Below, piece by piece: positions 30,480-42,500 of a DNA stretch of 64,000 bases. The DNA is from Branchiostoma belcheri (Eukaryota; Chordata; Leptocardii; Amphioxiformes; Branchiostomatidae). Position numbers and translations under genes: made by a program. Every line of letters starts with the position of its first letter. The first letter of the stretch is position 1. The notes under the pieces were generated by a model that saw nothing but the letters and a program-made list of their open reading frames with translations, made no database searches and was not told the origin of the DNA. Location of the stretch: positions 830,103 to 894,102 of the forward strand of contig NW_017803713.1 of assembly GCF_001625305.1 (NCBI RefSeq), in the 5' to 3' direction.

Positions 30480-32230
30480 TAATTGTCTAACTGGGTGACA
30501 AAAACACCCTACGGATTTAGTGCGCCAATGTGTCAACATCAGCACATTTGCAACCAAGAGCCGTTAAATTATATTATAATTATAGACGACGCATGGACTC
30601 TTGACTCTTTCAGCATATATGGGGTTTATCCTTTTACGTCTCCTACTACGTCATACTGGGTCCCACCAACGCGTCCCAAATGTTTGTTTGTGTTTTTCGG
30701 GGAATACCTCTGAGTCACTCAAAGGAGGAAACCGTTGTGACTCAGAAAAGCTGCACACCCTAACAGGCACACTTTACCAGGTACGCGTTTTCTTGCTCAT
30801 GAAACCTTGTGGCCTTATGATGTACACGAAATACATCAAGCTTGAACCTACTTTACCACCAAATGAAGAAAATAGGAAGAAAACTTTCTACCAACGTATA
30901 TTCTACTGAAGGAAGCGTGGCATCCGTATTGCTGTGTTTATTTGCAGGCAAGTGGAAAAATCAGTTTTCCGGGTTTAAGAACGTACTAAGCCTTTGTCCG
31001 GGTACTAACTTGAGGAAGTCCAGCGAAAATTCACCGTCAGTAAACTTGTCCGCCAGAATTATCAACTCTACTAAGATTGGAAAGGCGCCAGTACATGTAT
31101 ATACTGGTAGTTTATTTATAAGGCTATGTGCATTGGTTAACAGTCGAGGTCGGGGGCAAGGCAGTCGGCTGTGGTTTTAATAGCTGGTGTTCGGCTGCGC
31201 CAGCCGGATGTTTCAAAATGTTTTACACATACAGGTATAGAAGAGAGGTTCGGCCTTATCTTCAAGCAGATCTACCGGTTACATGGCAGTACGATAAAAA
31301 GAAAGGCACAAAGACTGTAACTCATTCCTTCACTACACCACCCGGCTGTACAATAGTTAAATACAGGCTTAGTGTTTTTCGTGTTTCATGTCCTATTCGT
31401 GTATCCGTATGTTAGTAAATGCCCTGTGTTTCTTCTTGTGTCCTTAAATAGAAAGTCCACGCAATTCAGGAGAAGTGTGTTCGTACTCCTGCTACACTTC
31501 TGCTATGTTGATTTATTTTATGACAAATTAAAGTGCATTGAAAAAAGGTTCCGACTGTCATGCCACTGCTTGGAGATTAGGTTTGACCTTGGTTTGCTGT
31601 TGGTCAACTTTGGGGGTAGTATATGTACGTATATAGAGAGACAGAGAAAGGTATACGTAGGCGTTGCCTAAATCTGGTCAGACTGCTTGTGAACACACTT
31701 CATCAGCCAACCTTGTTTGGTTGGTTGCCAGGAGATGGCCTTGAATGTGTGATAGGGGCTAAAAGTCAAAGTTATAGTAAGGCAAAGATCCTGAAGTTAT
31801 AGTAAAATGGATATAGTTATCCATTGGGTGTCTAGTTTGTATCTTTCAAATCGTTCCAGGATAACCAATAAGGACGTCTGTTGTTTTCACGGGAAGAGTG
31901 GGAGGGTAACGTCACTAAATAGGAATTTATCACTATTGGGTGGGTGGCACTTTAGCCGGAGGTTGGGTTGGGGTTGGCGTAAAAATGTCACCTGTGCAAA
32001 AACAAAAGCCCAAACCCAAACATTTGTACGGTCAATAGTGGTGTGCCACGAAACCATTACCAAACTTCGTGCGTTTAGAATATCCTCCTAGCAGAAGTTT
32101 CATTCGGTGGTTAAGAAGGCGACAGTGTTCAGAATCCCGGCCATTCCTTGTAATATTACCCGCTCCAGGTCTCCGTTTTGAGAGCACTGTCAGGTTTGAA
32201 ACGTGCACTAAGGAACTGCACCGCAGACAA
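30480..32230. other. Intergenic, nothing recognised
   Basis: Several short ORFs but none with motifs, splice pattern or homologous neighbours. Confidence 0.5.
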
Positions 32231-32234
32231 AAAC

Positions 32235-32620
32235 GTGTTTTTATTCCAAACAAAATCCAGACCCACAAGCCAACTCAAATTGAACCTTGTGTAGGGGAAC
32301 CCCCGTTTCTGCCATGTTGATTTGAGGCCCTGTATATCAATAGCAGCCGGGGTGTACTTTGTATCCGTGGTGGTGAGAACTGACAGCAACTCTAGCGTCT
32401 GCGTACATGTAGATCCCTGTAGGACACCGACATGTAGCTGCACATGTGTGTTAACAGCAGTGGACAGCATACAGTGCTGTTTCTCTAAAGGTAGGGCGTC
32501 GCTTTTAGTTGTACTCAATAAGAGATCAGCCTTGACCTGCTGTGCAGACATACATGTACAGCACACACGGGCGGTGTAGGTTTCAGGGTCATTCTAGGGA
32601 CGGGTCTGCTGGTGTATTAA
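32235..32620. repeat. Diverged duplicated non-coding block, copy 2
   Basis: Partner of 29800-30215. The order of matching blocks is conserved, with small insertions between them. Confidence 0.7.
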
Positions 32621-34082
32621 ATTGCTATTGGCAAAGAAAGTCGACACTTAAGATGGATACGCCATTAGAAAGGACCTATTGTTTAGAAACGCCGAGACAG
32701 CAACTAATTAATCTCCAAGCAGAGGTTTTGGGGCAAGGGGACTCCATATTGGCTGCCTGCCGTATCCATTGGCCTCTTGCCTCTGGCCAGTGGTTACAGA
32801 ATTCAGTCAAATGGATACAGGCGGGCAATATTTTGACTCCCCTGACCTGACGTTTATGTCCACGTTCAAGGTTCAAGGTGACCCCACGGGATTTGTTTGA
32901 ATCTGTAATTAGCAATTGTTGTCGATACCTAAGATCAGACAACAACACCTGGGCCTCTTGAATTTGTCAACATAAATGGCGTTAATTCTCCTTGGCATAA
33001 ACCCTGCGAATGTGTGATTGCTAAATATGGTGTGTGTGTGTGTTTTTCTTTTACAATCAATAACAGTTCAGACATTAAAACCTCTCTTTTTTATTGTTTT
33101 GGCCTTTCCCCCAAGGTTCAGACTTTTTTGAACCTCCCCAACCCCCGGTTTACGTTGAATTATTTTGTAGTCACTTCCCCACCCACCCCGTCGCTTTCAT
33201 GTGGAATATCCCAAACATTGCCGTTGCTAGGAGGGTTTGAGTTACTGAATATGTGTTGATGAGGGCAAACACGTAAAATGAAATAAATTACTGGGGACAA
33301 TCGCACCAAAAAGAGAGGAAGCTTACAAATTCTTACCCTTTCTTTCCCGTTCTTTTTGACATTCAGACATGTTAATTTGTCGTGACGCATTTTGTTCCAC
33401 ACTCGCTTCATTTACAGACAGGTGTTCGTGTATCCGACTAAGTTTAGAACGTTCCTAATACTCATCTATGATTTTGGACAGCCTGGTCATTTGTTTGGTA
33501 ACGCATGTGTTTTACAAAAACGATGTGCACAAACATAACGTTCCTTTGCTACAGCAACAACAGAGTATCGCATTCGTGTATGTAAACATCAGCCAGCTAG
33601 CTGCAGCCAGCTCGATGGAAAGGGGGATTCCCCGCTCCGAAAATAGCACTGGGAGTTTTTTTTCCTCACAGCTCGCGCTTGGTCAAAGGTCACGAAAGGC
33701 AATTGTCAGTGACAATCCATATGACATAAATTTCTTTATTCAAGTCACGTTACATTAACTAGAGTCATACGATATTACCATATGTACCTTGCTCGGTCAA
33801 ACAAAACAATAAGTATTGTGTTTTCTTTCATAATGTTAATCGAGTTACAAGAGTGTAATGTATTTCGTCATCGGGAATCCCCATGTATTAAAACATTCTA
33901 GTATGTTCTGAGGACCTCATCGTCCGTTGGCAACACAATTCAAATCATATCTGATGAGCTGTATTATAATATTGTACATTCTGGTTTCAGAACAGAACGC
34001 GGTGTGTGTAGCGGTCCATCCAAGCTGTGTCGGTATCATCGGAGTATCTGACTGCCGCTGCTGCGCATGCCGTGGTCTCCAA

Positions 34083-34361
34083 ATGGATTCCGACCTGCTG
34101 GAAGACTGCAAAAACTTGAACACGTCAGAGCTCCCACCACTCGTTCTCATCGATGGAGAAGTTCTAAATCTGGACCTATCCATGAAACAACACTCGGACA
34201 TGCAGCCGTTGACTTCTCTAGAGCACGTTGAGGCCCCATCTACTTCTGTTAAAGAAGAGCCGGAGGAACTGCAGCAGTGTGACCAGGAGGAAAAGAGGGA
34301 TGCCGTAGTGCCGAACTTTGAGATGCTGAACAAGCCGCCGGACAGTGGAGTACAGAGACAG
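34083..34361 (+). CDS. bZIP gene 1, exon with start codon
   Basis: MDSDLLEDCKNLN... to GVQRQ, donor CAG|GTAAAA. The open frame extends upstream to TTTCAG (33986), so the start is the best guess. Confidence 0.8.
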
Positions 34362-37300
34362 GTAAAACTGGGAACTTACGTTTTGTTTTTTGAAGGAATA
34401 GCCGAAAGCGAAAGGTAATTATGACGTGAGGTCGTGTGGCGCAGCGGCAGAGTGCTCGACTCGGAACCAAGACGTCCCGGGTTCGAGTCCTGACATGCCA
34501 CCGATCTTGTGCCCTTGGGAAAGGCACTTTACCCGACTTTGCTTACGTCGCTCAGGTGAAAATGAGTACTGTACATGTATTGTCCCCTGTGTTGGTGGCA
34601 GCATTAATATAAGTTGGAAAAACTTGAGTGTGCCGTCACCACGTCTTGTGATTACATGTTGGAATGTATAAAAAACATTATGACGTCTGCAGGCAACCAG
34701 TAGCTGTTTAGTAAAGCCCCTGCAACACATAGCCGAAATGGCCTCCAGAACCCTAGCCACCCCCCACCCCACCTACTTGCGGCTGCGGCAACCGACTGAT
34801 TAAAATTTTTAAACATCTAGCTGTGGGTGGGAGGTTCAGTATGTCGGGAAGTGGTTGATGGTCAAATTTGAATCAAATCTTACTCAAATTCGAGTCAGTT
34901 GAAAAATAGAGGTAGTGCCCTGAATTTGGTTGGACTGCTCCCAAATTTTAGCCAATCTTGAACGGCTGGTGCTCTGGAAAGTTTTTGAATGTGTGACAGG
35001 AGCTTAATTGAAAGGCAAGTATGATATGCGATGTTCTAAATGTTTGGTTATAAAAATAACTGAGAACAGGCTTTTAAAATCAAAATGGAATCAAGCATGG
35101 TTATCCTTTTGTTTCATCCACACGTACCTTGTTAAAACTCGAGAAGAAGTTTAACTACACCATTTTGCTTCTTCTTCTAATTGAAATTCACATAGATATC
35201 AGCAAAAAATATAACTCAGTTCTTCAAGATGGTACGACGTAACCCCCTAACATTATGTTCTGTGTCAGTAGGGAAGAAGTAAGACTACAGGGATATGGAA
35301 AAAGGAAAACACATCTTTAATCTACTAGCATGGCGGCTGGCAAATGCTACTCGTACGTACGTAATTGGATGGAGGTTAAAAATGAATCTCCTTGCAATTG
35401 TTAAATGGTTCTAAATGAAGTTCGGCGAATTAAGAAGGGGCAAAACGTTCTGAATGTGTCAGGATTTTTTCGGCCTATTCCAAACTTTAGATCTTGCTCA
35501 ATATACACAAATTGTTACATAGAGTTATTTTTGTAAAATTTCTAAAGCACTGGTTTTGTGGCTTACTGATGAAATTCCCGCTGCACTCCAGCTTTAAATT
35601 ACGGTGTTAGATCTTTGGTAGTGAGATAAAGAATTAAAATAATTTTGAGCACGAAATATGACGTGTTTAACTCCTACCCTGGACACCGGCGTGTTCAAAA
35701 AGTCCGACTCCTGAAACTGAATCCATAATGCACCGAGAAAGAGGAAGTGAAACTGTCTGGAAAGTACATGCACAATGTCGGTCAACGGTTAACGTCCGAA
35801 TGGGCATGTACAGACAACCCCTTTGTTACACGTTATTGATCGATTATGGAGGTATTGTTTTCGGTTGTTTGTGTACGTGTGTTTGCTGTCTTGTCCCTTG
35901 TCCTACGGAGCCCAACAATTTTTTTTTTGCACATACAGTACCCACTATATACACGTATCACTCTATATAGGTACGATTTGGGTGTATTTCTCGTGCAACG
36001 CATCACACCGCAGCGAAATGCAACGAATGTGGAAGTAACTATGCCATCACAGGGCAAAAAAGTTGGGGGTCTATGACCTAATTAAGACATGAGATTATTG
36101 AAAAATATTGTGCCAGTAATGCCAGCAGGAAAAGGGGTAAAATGCAATAGAGTGTTAGGGAGGGACCGCAGATTGACAACAAGTTTCATTCACACAGTTC
36201 TTTGTGTATGCTGTGCTGTCTGTGCATACATTTATGTCAGTTGATGTCAAACGTTATTTTATCTAGTCAAAATACTATGGACTTTTTTTTGCAGTCTGGC
36301 TACAAAAGTACAATGTTGGCCAGAGTCCACGGAAAAAATAACCTCACAAAATCACTGTCAGACTCTGCAAGTAGCGTCCACTTCTAGATCTTTTCGTCAG
36401 TAACCGACGAAAGTACTATGGATGCTACTAGTTTCCAAAAATTTCCAGTTCCTCGAGTAACAATTTCCTTTTGCACCTTCACTGAACTTTTAAAATCAGC
36501 CGCTTGTAAAATTACAAGTCTATAGTCACGTGCCCTGTGTTGCCCTTTGACCTATTGGTCAGGTGACTGGTATTGTTAGTAGCTGAAGAAAGATGGCGGA
36601 TGCCGTCTGGAAACTTCTACGCTTTTAGATTAATTTTGTAGGGGACAGGACACCAATTCTAGACCCCATTGGAATATTATGTTAAAACTACAAGTACTGA
36701 GCTGTCAAAAAGCACCTACTTGTGAGTTTTTAACTATTGCAAACTCATTTTGACAGGTAGTTCAACTTCCAAATTGTCCAATTTAGTCCAAAAATTTCAC
36801 ATTTTGACAAGCGATAATAAATACGATCCATGGAAACATTGAGATCATGACCTCTGACCCCCCTGTACACCACCAAAAACAAAACAATGACACTAATGCT
36901 TTTAGAGCTCTACCAGGCAGCCAAAACAAGTCTATGAGCCAGTTTTTCAACTAAATAGAAAAAGAAATAACTCTCGAGTTGGAAAATGCCAACATTTATC
37001 CACACATACCAAGAAGAAGGCTGTTTTCAGTTGGTTTGGCTGCATTCACTTAATAGTGACCTTTGCCCTGTAAGTCGTGTGTCTCGGTTTAAATCCATTT
37101 CGTTACTACAAACCTATGTATTTGTCTTCTTAAATATACCTAGTTGAGTGAAGAAGATGAAGAGAAAGCGAGGACGCGCAGAGAGAAGAACAGAAAGGCA
37201 GCCGCTAGATGTCGTCACAAGGTCAAGGAGAAGGCGGAAACACTCAGGAAGGTAAGGCCTTACAACGGGATGGTCTTCTGTTTAAAGTTAAATCGTAAAA

Positions 37301-38198
37301 TGTTCCAAAACAAGGGATTGTTCTCACCTAAACTACTTCCCAAGTGGGGTGAAAGAGGCTACATGTATTTACATGGGGGATGTCATCGTTTACCAGATAG
37401 CTTTGACCCAGTGTTGACGTCACACTTCAAAGAAGCCACGTGACAAGGCACACTGGGTCAGTCTATTGGAGAAGACTAGAGTGACTGCTCGATAGCTTTA
37501 GACCGGAGAACAATCCCCTGTGTTGGAACAATAGTTATGATTTTAAAAACAACAAACTACCAACACAGATGAATAATTTATTGATAAGAACTGTTGCGCG
37601 GACAATTCCATGATAATAGTACAAAAAAATAAACATATACCTCCGCCCAGCCTTCCTCTTGATAGTTATTCTGGGAGCAGGTATACGCAATACAAATGAG
37701 TCTTGTCACAATCAATATTAATTATTATATTAGGAAACAGCAATAAACTGTAGATGAGCAATGGTATACAGTGTAGTTTTAAATAATACATAGGCGTTTT
37801 CAGTATTAGCGTTAGAATGTTTTACGTCATCTAGACCACATATGGTCAGCTCATTTGGACAAGAATATGTAATAAAAAGTATGTTTTATGTATCTATTCA
37901 TTGACATTTTCTAAATCATAAAAATACAAATATTACCTCCAATTTGTTACATTATTTAGAATAGATCATGATTAAGGCCCATTCAAAGTGATGAGTATGG
38001 TGATGACGAAGTTTACATCTCGTTCCCATGCAGAAAACACTACATCTGGAGAACTCGAACTCAGGGTTACGTGCGGAGATTGGCCGGTTGAAACTAGAAC
38101 TGAGAAATCTCAAAAGACAAGTTGTCGAACACATGGAACTGTGCCACAGTGGAGACTTCTCGCCTCTAGAGTTGCAGGAACTTTCCGAGGAAACCTGA
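34083..38198 (+). CDS. bZIP transcription factor, Fos/ATF3/BATF superfamily (gene 1)
   Basis: Three exons (34083-34361, 37144-37251, 38034-38198), phase 0 at both junctions, give 183 residues, close to ATF3/JDP2 length. Residues 103-124 are the basic region (RREKNRKAAARCR), matching the NxxAAxxCR DNA-contact signature of Fos/ATF3. The zipper follows with Leu at every seventh position from residue 127 (five Leu), ending EHMELC. The RREKNR start and the closing H-x-x-x-C resemble BATF, while the AAxxCR core resembles Fos/ATF3. The N-terminus has SVKEEPEE, a SUMO-type consensus. Expected role: nuclear, dimerises with Jun-type partners at AP-1/CRE sites. The ATG at 34083 is the first M after an in-frame acceptor at about 33986; a 5' UTR exon upstream is likely. 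Confidence 0.9.
34430..34575 (+). mobile_element. tRNA-derived SINE, best copy
   Basis: tRNA-like head: A box GTGGCGCAGCGGCAGAG and B box GGGTTCGAGTCC, then body ATCTTGTGCCCTTGGGAAAGG and CAGGTGAAAATGAGTAC. Copies at 4920, 12835, 29330, 30346, 39886. In bZIP gene 1 intron 1. Confidence 0.85.
34830..34995. repeat. Dispersed TTTGACTCAAATTTGA-type repeat
   Basis: Shares GGTCAAATTTGA, ACTCAAATTCGAGT and CTGCTCCCAAA with 52430-52700, 61310-61720 and (inverted) 63640-63960. Confidence 0.5.
35000..37140 (+). other. bZIP gene 1 intron 1, nothing recognised
   Basis: AT-rich. Contains GATGGCGGATGCCGTCTG (36592), which resembles GATGGCGAATGTCGTCTG at 23574 in the polycystin intron, so part is a dispersed repeat. 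Confidence 0.5.
37144..37251 (+). CDS. bZIP gene 1, basic-region exon
   Basis: Acceptor TACCTAG|TTG, donor AAG|GTAAGG, 36 codons. LSEEDEEKART precedes the basic region, like the LTEEDE of ATF3. Confidence 0.93.
38034..38198 (+). CDS. bZIP gene 1, leucine-zipper exon and stop
   Basis: Acceptor CATGCAG|AAA. Encodes KTLHLENSNSGLRAEIGRLK..., tail SGDFSPLELQELSEET, stop TGA. Confidence 0.93.
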   Translation, partial: KTLHLENSNSGLRAEIGRLKLELRNLKRQVVEHMELCHSGDFSPLELQELSEET

Positions 38199-38487
38199 GA
38201 TTGGCAATGATCCACCAAACTCTGTTAACCTTCCGCCATCTTGGATTTGGAGGTCATCAGGAGACATATCAGAATAACGTGCTAGAAGCTGGCGATTCAG
38301 ACTTATGTGTTTTTATTACCGATTTGTGTAAAGTAGAGTTATATAACGCTAAGTTGTATCATGTTAGATTTGTCGGGGGGTTGAAAATGATGAACAATTC
38401 TGTATATATTAAAAGTTAAAAGGTCATAAAGGTTGAAATACATTTAGTTCATGGCCAAGTGATAACAAGTTATATGGGTAGAGTGAA

Positions 38488-38511
38488 TTATATATATATA
38501 TATATATATAT
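38488..38511. repeat. (TA)n microsatellite
   Basis: About 12 TA units in the 3' flank of bZIP gene 1. Confidence 0.9.
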
Positions 38512-39339
38512 GTTACAATGATGTTTGTTATTATGCTTTATTGGTATATGTAACAATTGTATTACGCATGTGCATGTTCAGCAAAATTCAGTTCAAGAAG
38601 TTTTACTGTAAAGAAATGCAAACTGTCAATCTTTTTAACAAAGCAAAGGTTGACTGTATATATTAAAGTGTAGACCCGACTTAAGTCATGACAAGTAAGT
38701 AGACATATAGTTGACTGCTATTCTTCTGGTAATGTTAACAGCTTGTTTGTAGGCTTGCTCCTTGTAGTGTAAGATGAAATAACCTGGAAATACCCTAAAT
38801 ACACGAACACGTTACCGAATAGGGGTTTTCCGCCTGGTACATTCTAGCCAGGTATTCAAACACGTTGCAATAGCTTATCAGGTTCCCTTATTCAGACAAT
38901 GGTCAAATTACAATTGGTTTGGTAAATTTTTGACAGTCACGCACGCACACGCACGCTTGCCTTAGGCACACACACATGCACAAACACACAGGCACATACA
39001 CACGCACACATTATTACACACACACACCCTCAACACACACAAACATGCAAACATGTATATATTAGGTCAGAGAAAAATGGTTAAGGGATAGGGGATACAG
39101 TATGCCAGTGTACTACTAGTACGCAGGCAAGAGTAGAACGTCAGCGAACGGGGAATCCCCCTTTTCAGAGGTCAGCGTACAAAGCCTAGTGCCGTAAATA
39201 GCAAGGTGTGCGGTGCAGTGGAAAGTACCAGTCGTATCGAGAAGCTCGTCCATGTGTAGAAGACGTAAGTCTTTGAATAAGGTATAACTAGCAATCTTGC
39301 CTAGGACTGTTGCAGTCAAGCTCCCACTGACTGTACAGA

Positions 39340-39558
39340 ATGTCAGGAAACTCTCATATTGAGAAGGTTCCAGAACTGCCCCCTCCTAATCTGCTAGCAG
39401 GGGAGAGCGATGTGCACTTCACGGCGGTTCAACAACACCGCGAGCCCGGCTCTACAACTCATCCGTGCTCGTTCCATTTTGCGAAAGGGGGTGAAGAAGA
39501 AATAGTGACGAGGGACTCCCAAGATTTTCCACCATCCGAGACGGTATCATCAGAACAG
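39340..39558 (+). CDS. bZIP gene 2, exon with start codon
   Basis: MSGNSHIEKVPELPPP... to TVSSEQ, donor CAG|GTATGT, 73 codons. No similarity to gene 1's N-terminus that I can see. Confidence 0.75.
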
Positions 39559-42500
39559 GTATGTATTCGGCCGCAAACAGACCTTACTTACCAGAAGCGA
39601 AAGTGAAAGTGCACCGTGAGAACTGTCATGGAAATAATTGGTAGAACATTTCATTGATTATGAAAGTGATACGAGCGTTCCTTTTCCAGCATGGAACAAT
39701 ACCTTAATATCTAGTAGCTCGCAATGTTCTTGTATTCAAGTGACTAGTATTTGTATACCTAACAAACCACTGACCGCTCAAAAAAACCGGGCAGCTCAAA
39801 AATATATTTCATGACTTAAGACATGGTGACGGTACACTCAAGTTATATCAACTTATTCTATGCCACCACCAACGCAGAGGACGAATACAGGACAAGACAA
39901 TACTCATTTTCACTTGGGAATAAGTGAGAAAAGTCATGTAATTTAACAACTTAAAAGATCGGTGGCATGTCAGGACTCGAACTCGGGACCTCTTGGTTCC
40001 GAATCGAGCATACTGCCGCTACGCCACACGACGTCCCCTTCTTTGGTGCAAAGATTAATAAATAAATAAACGGTATAAAGATTAGCAGAAATGTGATGCT
40101 TATTTTGAACGCTCTGTTTCCTTTCTATGCCAAACAAAGATGAGTACGATTACAAAGGACGAGGAAAGTTGCAGACACCGGAGAGAGAAGAACAGAGACG
40201 CGGCCGCTAGGTGTCGCTTCAGGAGGAGGGCCAGGGAAGAGAGACTCAGGAAGGTGGGTGATGATATGACGTATTAAACAGTTCCGAATTTTAGGTCTTT
40301 ATCGTTGTACGGCCACACCAATTTAATTTTATGGATGACATCCGCGCGCGCATAGATTTTCGTCTGTTCTCAAAAAAAAGGTCTCTTCCTCCAAGGCTCT
40401 GGCATGGCTCTAGGCCTGGGTAGTCGATGGTAGTTAGCGGAGTTATACGGAGCCGGTGCTAACTACGGAGGATGGCATCCAGGACCCAGGCTACCGAAGC
40501 CCCACAACTCAATACATACGTACAGTGCCGATTCATAAATTCCGCAAAAAGCCGGCATGTACCGGCTTGTCGTATACGTCGCTATGCCTACCTACCTACC
40601 TAGTCCCATGACCGACACTGGTCGTCGGGGGGACAAGGCAGACTTTGCAGCAGGAATATAGCCAGGTCCTCCTGTCTTGGGCTGCTGTCAGGAGTTGTGG
40701 GACGGTGAGGGACGTCGCATACCAGCTTTGCATTCCTGTGGTTTAGTAGCATTTTTATTTTTGGTCGATTTTTTTTTATTCGCCCGCGCGCACTAGTTTG
40801 GGGGTCTTCAGAGGATGTCATCCATAAAATTAAGTCGGTGTGGCCTAAGTGAATACAAGGGGATGACTTTGGTTATATGGTGGTACACAAGGATCAAATT
40901 TTCATCGACCGCTATCGCCTTTATCAGGGATAATTAATGACCAATCACTTCACAACGTGATCTCGCGAGAGTTAAAGCTGTAGACACGTGGCCTTGTTCA
41001 CACGAGACTTTACGGATACGTGACGTCAGCAATTGATCGAACGTGCCAGGGACTTTATATCGTCCACCGTCTCTGTCTTGTGATGATCTTGAGTGCCCTG
41101 ATACGTATATATGACCCAATTTATACTATGTTTACCGAAGTAAAACATACTGTTTTTGCTCACTTTTTTCCTCTTCTTCTCCACACAGTAAGCTCTGACC
41201 TTGACAATGACCTAATTTGTTGATATCTTTTACCATGGTGAATGGTGTTGGGTTACATCATGTTGCAATTTCATAGTACATTATCCTAAGTGACCTCGGG
41301 TGAAACTCCGGAGGAATTAGAAGGTTAAGGATTGGGGACCGAAAAGTCCGGAGTGTCGCCCGAAGGGTCATCAAGCGGTCTCTGAACAGAGACAAAGAGG
41401 GCGGGCGGGTGGGTATTAGAAACTTTCAACCTTCCGTCATCTTTCCGACGACACTCATCCCCCCCACCCCCCGTCCGCCTCCTTAATATCTCTCGCTCTC
41501 TATCCCGCACATTCCCGTCGCCTCCGTCGTAGGTCGAAAGGGGAGGAAAACACGCTCTCACGGGCTTATAAAGGATTCCCTGGACACGTGATAATGTCCA
41601 GGTGTTTAATTAATGCACGCGGACTGCTCCCGACCAGGTGTCGCCTCTTAACGACGCGAAACCAGGTCAGGAGCGTCCTCGTGCCTCAATTAGAATAGTA
41701 CATTATCCTAAGTGACCTCGGGTGAAACTCCGGAGGAATTAGAAGGTTAAGGATTGGGGACCGAAAAGTCCTACGTGGTCTCACCTTCGTGTACATCTTC
41801 TCGATCTTATCACGCCGACCAACTCCCAGCGCACCCCACTCCTCTTCCTTTCACCCATACCTTATCTAGTTATCCCCAAACCTTACCTTTCAGATCCCCG
41901 ATCCTCAAACTACCGACTCTTTGGCATCGCAGCCGCCTATTCAATCCACTCCAGCTACGACATGCCTCCCTGTAGTTCAACTCCCTCTATTGCTTAAGAG
42001 CTAGCTTCAACTGTCCCAAAGTATAGATAGCTTCCCCTTCAAGCTTCATGGCCCAAATGTCAACTAGAGGCGAGTCTCTAAACCGTTCCCTTCTACTGCG
42101 GCTGTAACTCCCCCTCGTCTCTGCACATTGGGATAGCTTGCCCTGGGCGAGCCCGGGATCTGACCGTCCTAGCCCTTGCTGGATTTCCCAAATCTAACGT
42201 ACCCACATCTTACCCCCTCAAACCTACAGACCGAGAAACAATGGAAATGGTGTGATCAACAACTACTAAGTTCTAAGTTTTCAAAGAAATATAGCAGACT
42301 GGGACACAATGGCCCTAAGTACAGCAACCAGATCGGGGCGCGGACGAACTCAAGTCCCAGGGGTTAGATGCCTGTATTGAATAAAATTTGTCATATAGCT
42401 ATAGGCCGCCCAGACATCTTCTTGCTCTTGGCATACCACCTCTTAGGGTACGCCACGCACCCCACCCATCCGCACCTTACTCTAGCACGGACAATATGGA

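Noticed and set aside
30842..32566. Several ORFs of about 100-136 residues in the intergenic region
   Set aside because: Overlapping on both strands, no motifs, no splice-compatible neighbours.
34430..34510. tRNA gene with A and B boxes
   Set aside because: No consistent cloverleaf ends; followed by a body shared with several other loci, hence a SINE.
41279..41695. Interpretation as a standard solo LTR of a known superfamily
   Set aside because: Ends are not TG...CA, no AATAAA was seen, and the adjacent long element does not carry full copies of it at both ends.
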